Shown: positions 1-7,194, counted from the first letter of the stretch. The stretch: DNA of 8,087 nucleotides from Leptolinea sp. UBA1437 (GCA_002329625.1 DCTP01000047.1:1-8087), one strand, 5' to 3'. Numbers and translations are program-made. Notes: generated from the sequence alone by a model not told the origin.

Positions 1-31
1 CCTAATTCAAATTAAAACAAAATTAAGTGTT

Positions 32-37
32 TATAAT
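32..37 (+). promoter_or_regulatory. -10 promoter element of the M28 gene
   Basis: A perfect TATAAT lies 31 nt before the ATG at 69, so transcription would begin near 44 and leave a leader of about 25 nt. The best -35 candidate is TTCAAA at 6-11 (4 of 6 matches to TTGACA), but its 20-bp spacer is too long, so only the -10 box is convincing. The box falls inside the longer reading frame that opens at GTG 27, which argues against that upstream start. Confidence 0.5.
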
Positions 38-68
38 TCTTTTCAACTTATCTGATAAGGAAAATTGC

Positions 69-983
69 ATGCTGAAAAGGTTTTTTGATCCGATCCTCAT
101 TTTATTTGTTTTTTCTCTCGCTATTTTAGTTTGTGCGGTTTTCCTTTTTCCCAATATCACCAATGCTTTTACCGATAAAGATAATGCTTTTTCCTATTTG
201 GAAAAACAAATGAGCTTTGGTCCCCGAACACCAGGTTCCGAAGCCCACGAAAACTTTCTGAACTGGGTTACCCAAAAATTATCCGCCCAAGGTTGGGATG
301 TCGATTTACAAAAGGGGAATTACAAAGGCCATGAAATCACGAATGTGATTGCATCCCGAAAAAATTCGGTCGCGGACCCGACTGCCGAATGGATTCTACT
401 CGGAGCGCATTATGATTCGCGTCTTTATGCCGATGCCGACTCCGTCTCTGCGAATCAAACACAGCCGGTTCCGGGAGCAAATGATGGCGCATCCGGAGTT
501 GCCATCCTGTTGGAATTGGCTGAAAGGCTGCCGAAAGAATCCAACAAAAACATCTGGCTGGTATTCTTCGATGGCGAGGATCAGGGAAATATCGCAGGAT
601 GGGATGAATGGTGTATCGGCTCGACAATGATGGCCCAATATCTCGAAAAACAAGATCGCCGACCGGATAAAGTTGTGGTGATTGATATGGTCGGGGATAA
701 AGATTTACAAATCTTCCGCGAAAAAAATTCCGATAAAGCATTAACGGATGAAATCTGGTCAACCGCCGAAAAGGAAGGATTGAGCAATATTTTTCAAGAT
801 AAAGAAAAATACAGCATATATGATGACCATATTCCTTTTCTAAAAATCGGAATTCCGGCTGTCGATTTAATCGATTTTGATTACCCTGCCTGGCACACTT
901 TAGCCGACGATATTCAAAATGTGTCTTCTGATAGTCTGGCTGCGGTTGAGCAAGTGCTTTATGCCTGGCTCACAAAAAAATAA
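69..983 (+). CDS. Membrane-anchored M28 family zinc peptidase, glutaminyl-peptide cyclotransferase-like
   Basis: A 304-residue zinc hydrolase-fold protein. Residues 9-28 are strongly hydrophobic after a basic MLKR start, indicating a signal anchor or signal peptide, so the catalytic domain should lie outside the cytoplasm. The metal-site motifs appear in order: HYDSR (H114), GANDGASG (D139), FFDGED (E170 as likely general base, D171 as zinc ligand), VIDMVGD (D206) and WHT (H276). HYDS-R, FFDGE and WHTLAD resemble glutaminyl-peptide cyclotransferases as well as M28 aminopeptidases, so the reaction (N-terminal pyroglutamate formation or aminopeptidase cleavage) cannot be settled by eye. The start is placed at ATG 69 because AAGGA at 57-61 gives 7-nt spacing. 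The frame extends to GTG 27, but that would add 14 polar residues before the signal and overlap the -10 box. The gene appears monocistronic, and the next gene has its own -10 box. Confidence 0.88.
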   Translation: MLKRFFDPILILFVFSLAILVCAVFLFPNITNAFTDKDNAFSYLEKQMSFGPRTPGSEAHENFLNWVTQKLSAQGWDVDLQKGNYKGHEITNVIASRKNSVADPTAEWILLGAHYDSRLYADADSVSANQTQPVPGANDGASGVAILLELAERLPKESNKNIWLVFFDGEDQGNIAGWDEWCIGSTMMAQYLEKQDRRPDKVVVIDMVGDKDLQIFREKNSDKALTDEIWSTAEKEGLSNIFQDKEKYSIYDDHIPFLKIGIPAVDLIDFDYPAWHTLADDIQNVSSDSLAAVEQVLYAWLTKK

Positions 984-1117
984 ACCGAAACATAAAACAG
1001 TTAGATTCTCTTTATTCGCTGCATCCCTATTTGGCATTATTTACGAATAAACAGAGCCGGTTTTCCGAAGCATAGCGCCGAATTATGACTCATGAACAAT
1101 GCCGTTTAGCGAAATGC

Positions 1118-1125
1118 TATATAAT
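1118..1125 (+). promoter_or_regulatory. -10 promoter element of the dynamin-like gene
   Basis: TATAAT at 1120-1125 is a perfect -10 box. A shifted reading, TGC followed by TATATA at 1115-1123, would be an extended -10. No good -35 hexamer lies at 16-18 bp. Transcription would start near 1132, about 26 nt before the ATG. The rest of the 984-1157 gap shows no recognisable gene. Confidence 0.45.
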
Positions 1126-1157
1126 TCCTTCATAACAGGTGAAGGAAAGACCAAAAA

Positions 1158-2870
1158 ATGGCAATTGAGCTTTCAAACGAACAGAAAAAGATTTTTGATA
1201 ACGTCCGAAATACGTTAACGGAATTACTCGCAGTCGCATCTCGCAGCGATGTCCCCGAAAAAGATATCGAGACGCTTCAAAATACCTTAAAAACTCTCGA
1301 AGACAAATTCTTGGTGGTCATTGTCGGAGAATTTAATTCCGGGAAATCAACATTTATCAATGCGTTGTTGAATACCGATATACTCGAGACCGGAGTCACT
1401 CCTACCACTTCATTGATTCATCTGATTCGTTACGGAGAAGAACAATCTTCTGCTCCGATTGAAAATTGGGGACAATTGATTACCCTTCCGGTCCCATTAC
1501 TGCAATCGATCAGCCTGGTAGACACTCCCGGGACAAATTCAATTTTTTCGGATCATATCATCCTTACCAACTGGTTCTTTCCGAGAGCCGATCTGGTCAT
1601 TTTTATTACCTCTGCGGATCGGCCTTATACGGAAAGCGAAAGCCAGTTTCTTCAAGCGATAAGGGAGTGGGGAAAGAAAATAATTATTATCCTGAATAAA
1701 AAAGATTTAAACGAATCTCCGGAAGAGCTTGATCGAATCGTCCGTTTTATTCAAGAAAATGCGAATCGCCAGCTTAAATCGGACATACCGATTCTTACTG
1801 TCAGCGCGAAAACCGCTTTACGGGCACGTAAAGAAAATAATCCGGAATTATGGAAGAAAAGCGGCTTCGATCAGCTTGAAATCTTTCTCCAAGAAAAATT
1901 GAATGAAAAATCCAGATTTAAATATAAGATGGACTCCGCCTTGGCAATCGGTGAGCGAGTGGCAAACCAAACCTTGCAACTGCTGGAAAACGAGATCAAA
2001 TTTTACCGGGAGGATCTCAACTTGGCTGATGCCATTCAAGAACAGACGCAAGTCTACCGATCTGAAATCGAAAGAGAAATCAACCGTTCTCTGAGCGAAA
2101 TCCACGCTTATTTCAGCCAAATCAAGGAAAGCGGAAACGAATATTTCGAGAAACTTTTTAAAGTGAAAAATATTCCCAATCTAATTCGGAAAGATAAGAC
2201 CAAGTTGGAATTTCAAAACGAAGTCCTGAAATCACTTCCAACGGATATCGAAAGAAAAACGACGGAAATGGTTGAAAATATTTATTTGCAAGAACAACGT
2301 ATGACCCAATATGCGACCAATCAGATAGAGAAAAGAAAGACCCAGTTTCCGGGAACAGCTATTTCCTCTCCAGACCTTTCGGAACGTTCCCAGTTGTTGC
2401 AAAAAATGCAAGCCACGATCGATGAAATGCTGGAAAGAATGGAAAAAGATATGGCAGCGGACATCGGAATGAAACATGTACAGACAGCTGCCACCACAGC
2501 GCTTGCGATCGAAGTTTCGGCGGTAGGCCTCGGGGCGGGTCTTACTATTGTTGCCACCACCGTCGCCACCGATATTTTAGGCATCGTGGCTGCCTTTTGG
2601 GTCGGGGTAGCCGGTTTCATGATATTACCTTATTACCGAAAAAAGAGTCAAAAAGAATTTACCGCTCAGATTTCAGAAATCGAAGAAAAATTAATCAGCG
2701 CGCTACAGAAAGAACTCAACGAAGAAATACAGTCTCAAACACTCCAAATGGAACAGGCTATTTCGCCTTTCAGGCAGTTTGTTAGCAACGCTTTGGATAA
2801 AATCAATAACCAAATGCAAGAAACGGAACGCCTGAGACAACAGATTCAGGAACTGAGGACAAAACTTTAG
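1158..2870 (+). CDS. Bacterial dynamin-like GTPase (dynamin family protein)
   Basis: A 570-residue protein with a complete N-terminal GTPase domain: P-loop GEFNSGKST at 57-65, switch-I threonines in TPTTS at 81-85, DTPGT at 122-126, NKKD at 190-193 and SAK at 216-218. The G3 context (VDTPGTNS, then FPRADLVIF) is typical of bacterial dynamins. Residues about 260-440 are charged and helical, like the dynamin neck/trunk. Residues about 445-493 form a hydrophobic hairpin rich in Ala, Gly and Val, ending in YYRKK, as in the membrane-inserting paddle. A coiled-coil-like segment runs from about 500 to 570. Known relatives bind GTP, oligomerise on membranes and take part in membrane fusion, repair or stress protection; the role here is inferred. 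The ATG is preceded by GAAGGA at 1141-1146 with 11-nt spacing. Many bacterial dynamins come as adjacent pairs, but this one is alone. It converges on the glycosyltransferase gene with a 22-bp gap. Confidence 0.9.
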   Translation: MAIELSNEQKKIFDNVRNTLTELLAVASRSDVPEKDIETLQNTLKTLEDKFLVVIVGEFNSGKSTFINALLNTDILETGVTPTTSLIHLIRYGEEQSSAPIENWGQLITLPVPLLQSISLVDTPGTNSIFSDHIILTNWFFPRADLVIFITSADRPYTESESQFLQAIREWGKKIIIILNKKDLNESPEELDRIVRFIQENANRQLKSDIPILTVSAKTALRARKENNPELWKKSGFDQLEIFLQEKLNEKSRFKYKMDSALAIGERVANQTLQLLENEIKFYREDLNLADAIQEQTQVYRSEIEREINRSLSEIHAYFSQIKESGNEYFEKLFKVKNIPNLIRKDKTKLEFQNEVLKSLPTDIERKTTEMVENIYLQEQRMTQYATNQIEKRKTQFPGTAISSPDLSERSQLLQKMQATIDEMLERMEKDMAADIGMKHVQTAATTALAIEVSAVGLGAGLTIVATTVATDILGIVAAFWVGVAGFMILPYYRKKSQKEFTAQISEIEEKLISALQKELNEEIQSQTLQMEQAISPFRQFVSNALDKINNQMQETERLRQQIQELRTKL

Positions 2871-2892
2871 AAAGTTACTGGAGGAATAAAAT

Positions 2893-4263
2893 CTACACAG
2901 GAATTTTCTGTTTCTTTTCCTGCCGAAAAGCATACCAAATACCGACATAAAGAGATTGGAGAAACGAAATAGATAATCGGAACCGCGGGAACGATCCGTA
3001 ACCGTTGGGTCCCGCACTGACGCAGAGAAAATAAAGGAAAAAACAAAGCAGAGCTGTCGGCACATACCACGGTTTCAAATAGGAAAAAGATCGAATCATT
3101 CCGATCAAATTAATAAAAGCTAACATCAGCAAGACAATTTCATTAAGAATTGTCAGTATTCCCATCGGATTGGTCAGCAAGAAAAAGATGCCGCCTTTCA
3201 AGCCTTTTTGTAAATAAACTTCTTTTAATTCGGAAAGGAAATCCAATTTTTCATCATCGATTCTGAAAATATCCAACACACCCGGGAAAAGCATAATAAA
3301 TCCGGCGCCTTGAATATTCAACAAAATATAGGTGGGAATATGAGTCAAGATGATTTCTTTGGCTAATTTTTGTTCGGCAGCCGGTAAAGTCATCGATTTT
3401 TGAAGTTCGATCAATTCCGGATTGTTCATTAACTTTTCTTGTTCGGTATAGAAATCCGTCCCGTTTAAAACGGCATTAATCCCCGCGCAATGATAATAGT
3501 ACAAATTAATCGTAGTGATCGAAGAAAAACCATTAAAATCAGCCACCCGATAATTTCGATGCTGCCAACACAACAAAGGGACTATTCCGATTAAAAATAT
3601 AATGATAGAGAACTTACAAAGCTGTTTAAAATTCCGAAAAGTGATAACCGCTACGCCAATTAATACCGCAAAAGGCAGATAATACCCGGAAGGCCGAATA
3701 AAAGCCGCAATGGACATGCAAGCCATTGCCATAACGAGAAAAGACGTCTTGAATCGCAAAAGAAATCGGACGAAAAAATAGATACCGATCAGTATAATTG
3801 ACTGGAACAATGAATCAGTCAAAATAAGATTCGCAAAATAAATATCGTGAAGATTAATAACAGCTAAGAACGTAGCAAGATTCACGGCTTTTTGATTGTG
3901 GATCAATAAAGACAGCAAATCATAAAAAACCATTACAGCCAGGATATTCATGCCATATTGGAAAAATATTACGATCCATTTCCATTGATCGCCTGCAATC
4001 AACTTTGCTCCTGCAATAACGAAGGGATATCCGGGCGTTCGATTCGTCTCATATGTTTTATCGGAATTAAGAAATTTGAAATCGGATAACAAAGAATTTG
4101 CCGGGACGATATAGGTCTCGGAGTCCGGATTCAGGTTTTCAGCTTTTTCCAACGAAAAACCTGACGCAAACAAAAATAATAGGAAAAACACCCGCACAGT
4201 AATCGCAAGGATCAAAAATACGATCTTAGGGGATTTTTGATATAAATATTTTAATTGAACCAT
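2893..4263 (-). CDS. Polytopic membrane glycosyltransferase, GT39/PMT-ArnT-like
   Basis: A 456-residue protein (from ATG 4263) with roughly ten hydrophobic segments. After a short basic N-terminus and a first membrane span comes an extracytoplasmic loop with acidic residues (NPDSETY, 45-51) and RTPGYP (75-80), the pattern of lipid-phosphate-sugar-dependent GT39 transferases, where a loop aspartate is catalytic. TDSLF at 149-153 and a late RFR motif at 427-429 also fit the family. Such enzymes move a sugar from a polyprenyl-phosphate donor to a protein or lipid on the outer membrane face; donor and acceptor cannot be told here. The start is uncertain. ATG 4263 gives a normal basic N-terminus but has no Shine-Dalgarno site. 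TTG 4329, in the same frame, would add 22 residues and has only a weak AAAGAAG about 11 nt upstream; an in-frame TGA lies just before it. The gene stands alone on the minus strand, with no sugar-pathway genes next to it. Confidence 0.8.
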   Translation of the reverse strand: MVQLKYLYQKSPKIVFLILAITVRVFFLLFLFASGFSLEKAENLNPDSETYIVPANSLLSDFKFLNSDKTYETNRTPGYPFVIAGAKLIAGDQWKWIVIFFQYGMNILAVMVFYDLLSLLIHNQKAVNLATFLAVINLHDIYFANLILTDSLFQSIILIGIYFFVRFLLRFKTSFLVMAMACMSIAAFIRPSGYYLPFAVLIGVAVITFRNFKQLCKFSIIIFLIGIVPLLCWQHRNYRVADFNGFSSITTINLYYYHCAGINAVLNGTDFYTEQEKLMNNPELIELQKSMTLPAAEQKLAKEIILTHIPTYILLNIQGAGFIMLFPGVLDIFRIDDEKLDFLSELKEVYLQKGLKGGIFFLLTNPMGILTILNEIVLLMLAFINLIGMIRSFSYLKPWYVPTALLCFFLYFLCVSAGPNGYGSFPRFRLSISFLQSLYVGIWYAFRQEKKQKIPV

Positions 4264-4330
4264 ATGAAAAAAGGACGCTTCTATCCATTCCCTTCCATCG
4301 TAATTGTTGTGGAACAGTACGACCTGCAAC

Positions 4331-4340
4331 CATGATCATG
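4331..4340. repeat. 10-bp perfect palindrome CATGATCATG
   Basis: The sequence equals its own reverse complement. It lies just upstream of the possible TTG 4329 start of the glycosyltransferase and 7 bp from the 9-bp dyad. It may be part of an operator, but a 10-bp palindrome can occur by chance. Confidence 0.3.
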
Positions 4341-4347
4341 CTTCTTT

Positions 4348-4380
4348 AATTGATCGTCTGGTATAAAATATCGATCAATT
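4348..4380. repeat. Inverted repeat with 9-bp perfect arms, operator-like
   Basis: AATTGATCG at 4348-4356 and CGATCAATT at 4372-4380 are exact reverse complements separated by 15 bp. The centre contains TGGTATAAA (4359-4367), which reads as an extended -10 box on the plus strand. The octamer GATCAATT recurs at 4427-4434. A 9-bp dyad about 24 bp centre to centre could be a two-turn binding site for a dimeric or tetrameric regulator. No regulator gene is in the window, so the function is inferred. Confidence 0.45.
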
Positions 4381-4533
4381 GAGGCTTGTTCATTTTTTGC
4401 TCGCGTTTGCTTTTCCTGTCATTCCGGATCAATTTTACCAGTTGATTCATAGATTGAAGATTCTTTCCTTATGAATAGACGAGAGTTCAATCCAAAAGAT
4501 ATCTTAATTTCACATTAATTATCCTCTAATACT

Positions 4534-4563
4534 TTCACGGTACAATAAATCAAGATATATAAT
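4534..4563 (+). promoter_or_regulatory. Promoter of the site-2 protease/HEAT operon
   Basis: TATAAT at 4558-4563 matches the -10 consensus fully. TTCACG at 4534-4539 matches the -35 consensus at 4 of 6 positions with an 18-bp spacer. A second, weaker -10-like box, TACAAT, lies at 4541-4546. Transcription would begin near 4570, giving a leader of about 78 nt that opens almost directly with the hairpin at 4571-4597. Confidence 0.5.
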
Positions 4564-4570
4564 ATAAATT

Positions 4571-4597
4571 CTGCCTGTTCGATTTTCGAATCGGCAG
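4571..4597 (+). promoter_or_regulatory. 5'-leader hairpin of the site-2 protease mRNA
   Basis: Arms 4571-4582 and 4586-4597 pair over 12 positions around a TTT loop: ten Watson-Crick pairs, one G-U and one mismatch (T4576/C4592). The upper part, TTCGA-TTT-TCGAA, is a perfect dyad. No T-run follows, so this is not an intrinsic terminator for the plus strand. Its place at the predicted 5' end suggests an mRNA-stabilising stem, or a DNA operator just downstream of the -10 box. Confidence 0.5.
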
Positions 4598-4618
4598 AGA
4601 TAAAGCCACAATAAAAGA

Positions 4619-4637
4619 AAATAGCACGTCGCTATTT
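4619..4637 (+). promoter_or_regulatory. Second leader hairpin abutting the ribosome binding site
   Basis: AAATAGC (4619-4625) and GCTATTT (4631-4637) form a perfect 7-bp stem around a 5-nt loop, ACGTC. The stem ends two bases before the Shine-Dalgarno GGAG at 4640-4643, which itself sits only 4 nt from ATG 4648. This arrangement could tune ribosome access, for example with temperature or a bound factor. The stem is AT-rich and would be only moderately stable. Confidence 0.4.
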
Positions 4638-4647
4638 ATGGAGTAGG

Positions 4648-5769
4648 ATGAACACAATTTGGATCTTAATACAATTTATCTTGGCATTCGCACTTATCGT
4701 ATCATTGCATGAATTTGGACATTTTTTGATGGCAAAATTTTTTAAAGTCGAAGTTGAAGAATTCGGCATCGGACTGCCACCCCGGGCAGCAAAACTTTTC
4801 ACCTGGGGAGGAACCGACTTCACCCTGAACTGGCTGCCATTCGGAGCATTTGTCAAACCAAAAAACGAATTCGGCGATGATATAAGTGAAGGCGGATTTA
4901 AAGCCGCTAAACCATGGCAACAATTTCTAATCTATCTCGCGGGTCCGATTATGAATTTATTGACCGCTTTTGTACTATACAGCGTCATTATTCTTAATAT
5001 CGGGTCACCAGATCCGAGTAGAGTAATCATCGATCAGGTCGAATCGGGTTCTCCGGCGGAAATCGCCGGAATTCTCCCGGGAGATCAAATTGTCCGAATT
5101 GCCGGTCAAGATATTAATTCTTTTGAAGTTGTTACAGAGACGGTTGATCAATATCTGGATCAGGAAATTCCGATTCGAGTGCTCCGTAATGGGGAATATA
5201 TCGATTTGAAGGTGACTCCGCTGAGCAATCCACCGGAAGGTCGCGGAGCAATGGGAATCGTTATCACCTATCCGATGGTAGATTATCCGTTTTTTGAAGG
5301 GATTGTTACCGCCGCCCGAGATACGGGAAACATGATTCATCAATACGTTCAAGGCATCTGGCAACTAATAACCGGAAAAATTGATATGGGCATTGAATCC
5401 ATTGTAGGACCGGTCGGAATGTTCTCATATTACGAGGAAGCCGCCACTTTGGATGAACAAGCAGTGCTTGAAAACGAACAGAAAACCAATGAATCCACAA
5501 CTCAAACACAGAGCGGGAGAACAACCTCATCGGGGATGAATCGTCTTGCATTTTTCGTAGTAGTGTCCATTGCGTTGGGAATTACCAATTTATTCCCGAT
5601 TCCGGCGTTGGATGGAGGACAAATTCTGCTTCTGATGCCTCAATTATTATTCAAGAAAAAGTTATCACCCAAAGTCGAATACTATTTCAATGCAATCGGG
5701 ATGGCTTGTCTACTGTTATTAATGGCTGTAATTATGTTTAAAGATATCTTCATGCTTGCAAACGGATAA
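4648..5769 (+). CDS. rseP: RseP-like site-2 intramembrane zinc metalloprotease (M50B) with one PDZ domain
   Basis: A 373-residue polytopic membrane protease. The zinc motif HEFGH lies at 21-25 in the first membrane span. A GPxxN motif (99-103, GPIMN) follows in the second hydrophobic region. One PDZ domain spans about 123-200 (carboxylate-loop region GSPAEIAGILPGDQI). The second zinc motif, NLFPIPALDGG, lies at 314-324 with D322 as ligand. Known members cut membrane-spanning segments of anti-sigma factors or leftover signal peptides, usually after a first cut by another protease. An unusual Gln/Thr/Ser/Glu-rich linker lies at about 268-297, between GPVGMFSYYEE and the last catalytic span. The start has GGAG with short 4-nt spacing. 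The usual neighbours of rseP (isoprenoid or uppS-cdsA genes) are absent; a HEAT-repeat gene follows after 2 nt. No anti-sigma factor substrate is seen nearby. The class is secure; the symbol denotes family only. Confidence 0.93.
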   Translation: MNTIWILIQFILAFALIVSLHEFGHFLMAKFFKVEVEEFGIGLPPRAAKLFTWGGTDFTLNWLPFGAFVKPKNEFGDDISEGGFKAAKPWQQFLIYLAGPIMNLLTAFVLYSVIILNIGSPDPSRVIIDQVESGSPAEIAGILPGDQIVRIAGQDINSFEVVTETVDQYLDQEIPIRVLRNGEYIDLKVTPLSNPPEGRGAMGIVITYPMVDYPFFEGIVTAARDTGNMIHQYVQGIWQLITGKIDMGIESIVGPVGMFSYYEEAATLDEQAVLENEQKTNESTTQTQSGRTTSSGMNRLAFFVVVSIALGITNLFPIPALDGGQILLLMPQLLFKKKLSPKVEYYFNAIGMACLLLLMAVIMFKDIFMLANG

Positions 5770-5771
5770 AA

Positions 5772-7061
5772 ATGGAACAGGAAAAACACAATCAAAATAA
5801 AAAGAACCAGTTCAGCGATATTCTTTCCGAATTAAGGGAAAACAATCGTGAACTGACTTACAAGGAAATACAATCTTTTTCCGATCTGTCGGAAGAGAAT
5901 TTGGCACAATTTCGTCAGACATGGAACCTGCTTTCAAATAAACGAAAGGAAATGTTTTTTGAATTGTTATTAGTAGAATTCATGAGCAATACCTTAATGG
6001 ACTTTTCCGAAATCGCTTTGATCGGGCTGAATGATGAAGATCCGATTATTCGCCGCGGTTCTCTAAAACTTCTTATGGACAATCGAAAAAGTTATTTTTT
6101 GGATCAGCTTATCTCAATTTCGAAACAGGATCCTGATACGGAAGTCCGGTTAGACGCAATCAGCACACTCGGATATTTCCTGATGGATATGGAAACGGCT
6201 GAACGAGGGAATAATAAAGCCAAGAAAGTGCTGAAAACTCTGGAATCTCTAATGGAATCACCGGATAAATTGACACGGCTCAGAGTTATGGAAGCTCTGG
6301 CGTATGTCGATCATCCTGCTATTATTCCTTTAGTTTATGCCAGCCTCACGAGTAATATTGATACGGAAATAGCCTCAGGCTTGCGTGCAGTTCAAAATTC
6401 CCTTAACCAAAGATGGGCAGCAAATGTGATAGAAAACCTGGATCATCCGAACCCCGATGTTCAGTATGAAGCCATCAAAGCCGTCGGAGAATTGCAACTG
6501 AAACGGGCTAGAAATCGAATCCTTCGTTTGTTAGCCCAATTCGACCAGTTGGATGACGATATTTTGGATGCGACCATCCTGACCGCTTCCCAATTGGGAG
6601 GAAACCAAGTTAGAGAAATGATTGAAATGATCGAGGAAGTCTTCGAAGATGAAGAGGATATGGTGGATCTTTTTGAAGAAGCCAAATCGAACCTGGAACT
6701 GGTTGATTTTCAAAAACAGATGGCAGGCAACCCTGATTTGAAAGATCTTTTTACCGAAGAATCGGATGATGAATCGGAAAACATTGAGGAAGATTACATT
6801 CAAATACTACGGGAACGGATCGAAAACTTGCCCGAGTACGAAGAGTCCGAGGATAAGTTTGAAGAAATTGAGGAAGAAAACGAGGAAGGAGAAGATGAAG
6901 ATGAATCGGATTATCCGAATCGGCATTCTCATCGCCACTCCTCATTTTCCGATATTGATTGGAGTCATTTCCGAATTATCGAGGACTTGAGAAAGGAATC
7001 CGAAGATTTGGAAGATGAGGATTTTTCCGATTTAGATGAATTTGAGGAAGATGAAGATTAA
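5772..7061 (+). CDS. HEAT-repeat protein with a long acidic C-terminal tail
   Basis: A 429-residue soluble protein with no signal peptide or membrane span. After a polar N-terminus, about six helical HEAT-like repeats run from about residue 80 to 280, with the recurring pattern of Asp/Pro turn, then R or E, then an Ala/Leu-rich helix: DEDPIIRRGSLKLL at 88-101, DPDTEVRLDAISTLG at 120-134, HPNPDVQYEAIKAVG at 225-239. HEAT solenoids are protein-binding scaffolds, sometimes seen in lyases, but no lyase residues are evident. From about 286 the chain is very rich in Glu and Asp, broken by a His/Arg patch, RHSHRHSS (384-391), and is probably disordered. Its ATG follows the protease stop codon by 2 nt and has no good Shine-Dalgarno site, so translation is probably coupled to the protease. 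This suggests a shared role, perhaps as a cytosolic partner of the protease; that is inference. The operon ends at the terminator 40 bp downstream. Confidence 0.82.
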   Translation: MEQEKHNQNKKNQFSDILSELRENNRELTYKEIQSFSDLSEENLAQFRQTWNLLSNKRKEMFFELLLVEFMSNTLMDFSEIALIGLNDEDPIIRRGSLKLLMDNRKSYFLDQLISISKQDPDTEVRLDAISTLGYFLMDMETAERGNNKAKKVLKTLESLMESPDKLTRLRVMEALAYVDHPAIIPLVYASLTSNIDTEIASGLRAVQNSLNQRWAANVIENLDHPNPDVQYEAIKAVGELQLKRARNRILRLLAQFDQLDDDILDATILTASQLGGNQVREMIEMIEEVFEDEEDMVDLFEEAKSNLELVDFQKQMAGNPDLKDLFTEESDDESENIEEDYIQILRERIENLPEYEESEDKFEEIEEENEEGEDEDESDYPNRHSHRHSSFSDIDWSHFRIIEDLRKESEDLEDEDFSDLDEFEEDED

Positions 7062-7100
7062 ACTGACAATAAATTAAGTTGTCTTTTCGGAATCATCAAA

Positions 7101-7134
7101 CCAAAAAAGAGCCATTTCTTCGGCTCTTTTTTGG
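7101..7134 (+). terminator. Strong intrinsic terminator after the protease/HEAT operon
   Basis: CCAAAAAAGAGCC (7101-7113) and GGCTCTTTTTTGG (7122-7134) form a perfect 13-bp stem around an 8-nt loop. The GAGCC/GGCTC core is followed by six T. The matching A-run on the left arm means it could also work on the minus strand. A much weaker stem, GACAA/TTGTC (7065-7069/7079-7083) followed by TTTT, precedes it. It separates the operon from the muramidase gene. Confidence 0.88.
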
Positions 7135-7194
7135 TGTATCAATGGCGTTGTTTCTAAAAAACGATCGAAATCGGAAAAAACTTTTTATCTTTCT

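Larger units (their letters stand above)
4264..4557. other. Divergent intergenic region rich in inverted repeats
   Basis: The gap between the leftward glycosyltransferase gene and the rightward protease operon is 384 bp (318 bp if TTG 4329 is the true start). I see no coding frame or RNA gene in it. It contains a perfect 10-bp palindrome (4331-4340), a 9-bp dyad (4348-4380), a third copy of the dyad octamer (4427-4434) and two overlapping 7-bp inverted repeats: ATTCATA/TATGAAT at 4445-4451/4470-4476 and GATTGAA/TTCAATC at 4452-4458/4486-4492. It most likely carries control elements for one or both genes. A clear minus-strand promoter was not found. Confidence 0.6.

Noticed and set aside
27..68. 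Upstream GTG start for the M28 gene
   Set aside because: It would overlap the TATAAT box at 32-37 and add polar residues before the signal sequence, while ATG 69 has a good Shine-Dalgarno site.
1011..1051. Inverted repeat TTTATTCG/CGAATAAA after the M28 gene as a terminator
   Set aside because: The 25-nt loop is long, the arms are AT-rich and no T-run follows the right arm.
2863..2876. AACTTT-AG-AAAGTT dyad at the end of the dynamin gene as a bidirectional terminator
   Set aside because: The loop is too short, the stem has almost no GC and there is no proper T-run.
4571..4597. Hairpin as an intrinsic terminator or attenuator
   Set aside because: No T-run follows it on the plus strand and no leader peptide precedes it.
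4638..4646. Tiny upstream frame ATG-GAG-TAG overlapping the ribosome binding site of the protease
   Set aside because: It has no ribosome binding site of its own, and the ATG is formed by chance with the GGAG motif.
4264..4647. Small RNA or tRNA gene in the divergent gap
   Set aside because: No cloverleaf, no tRNA-like ends and no promoter-to-terminator unit were seen; the stems are better explained as operators or leader structure.
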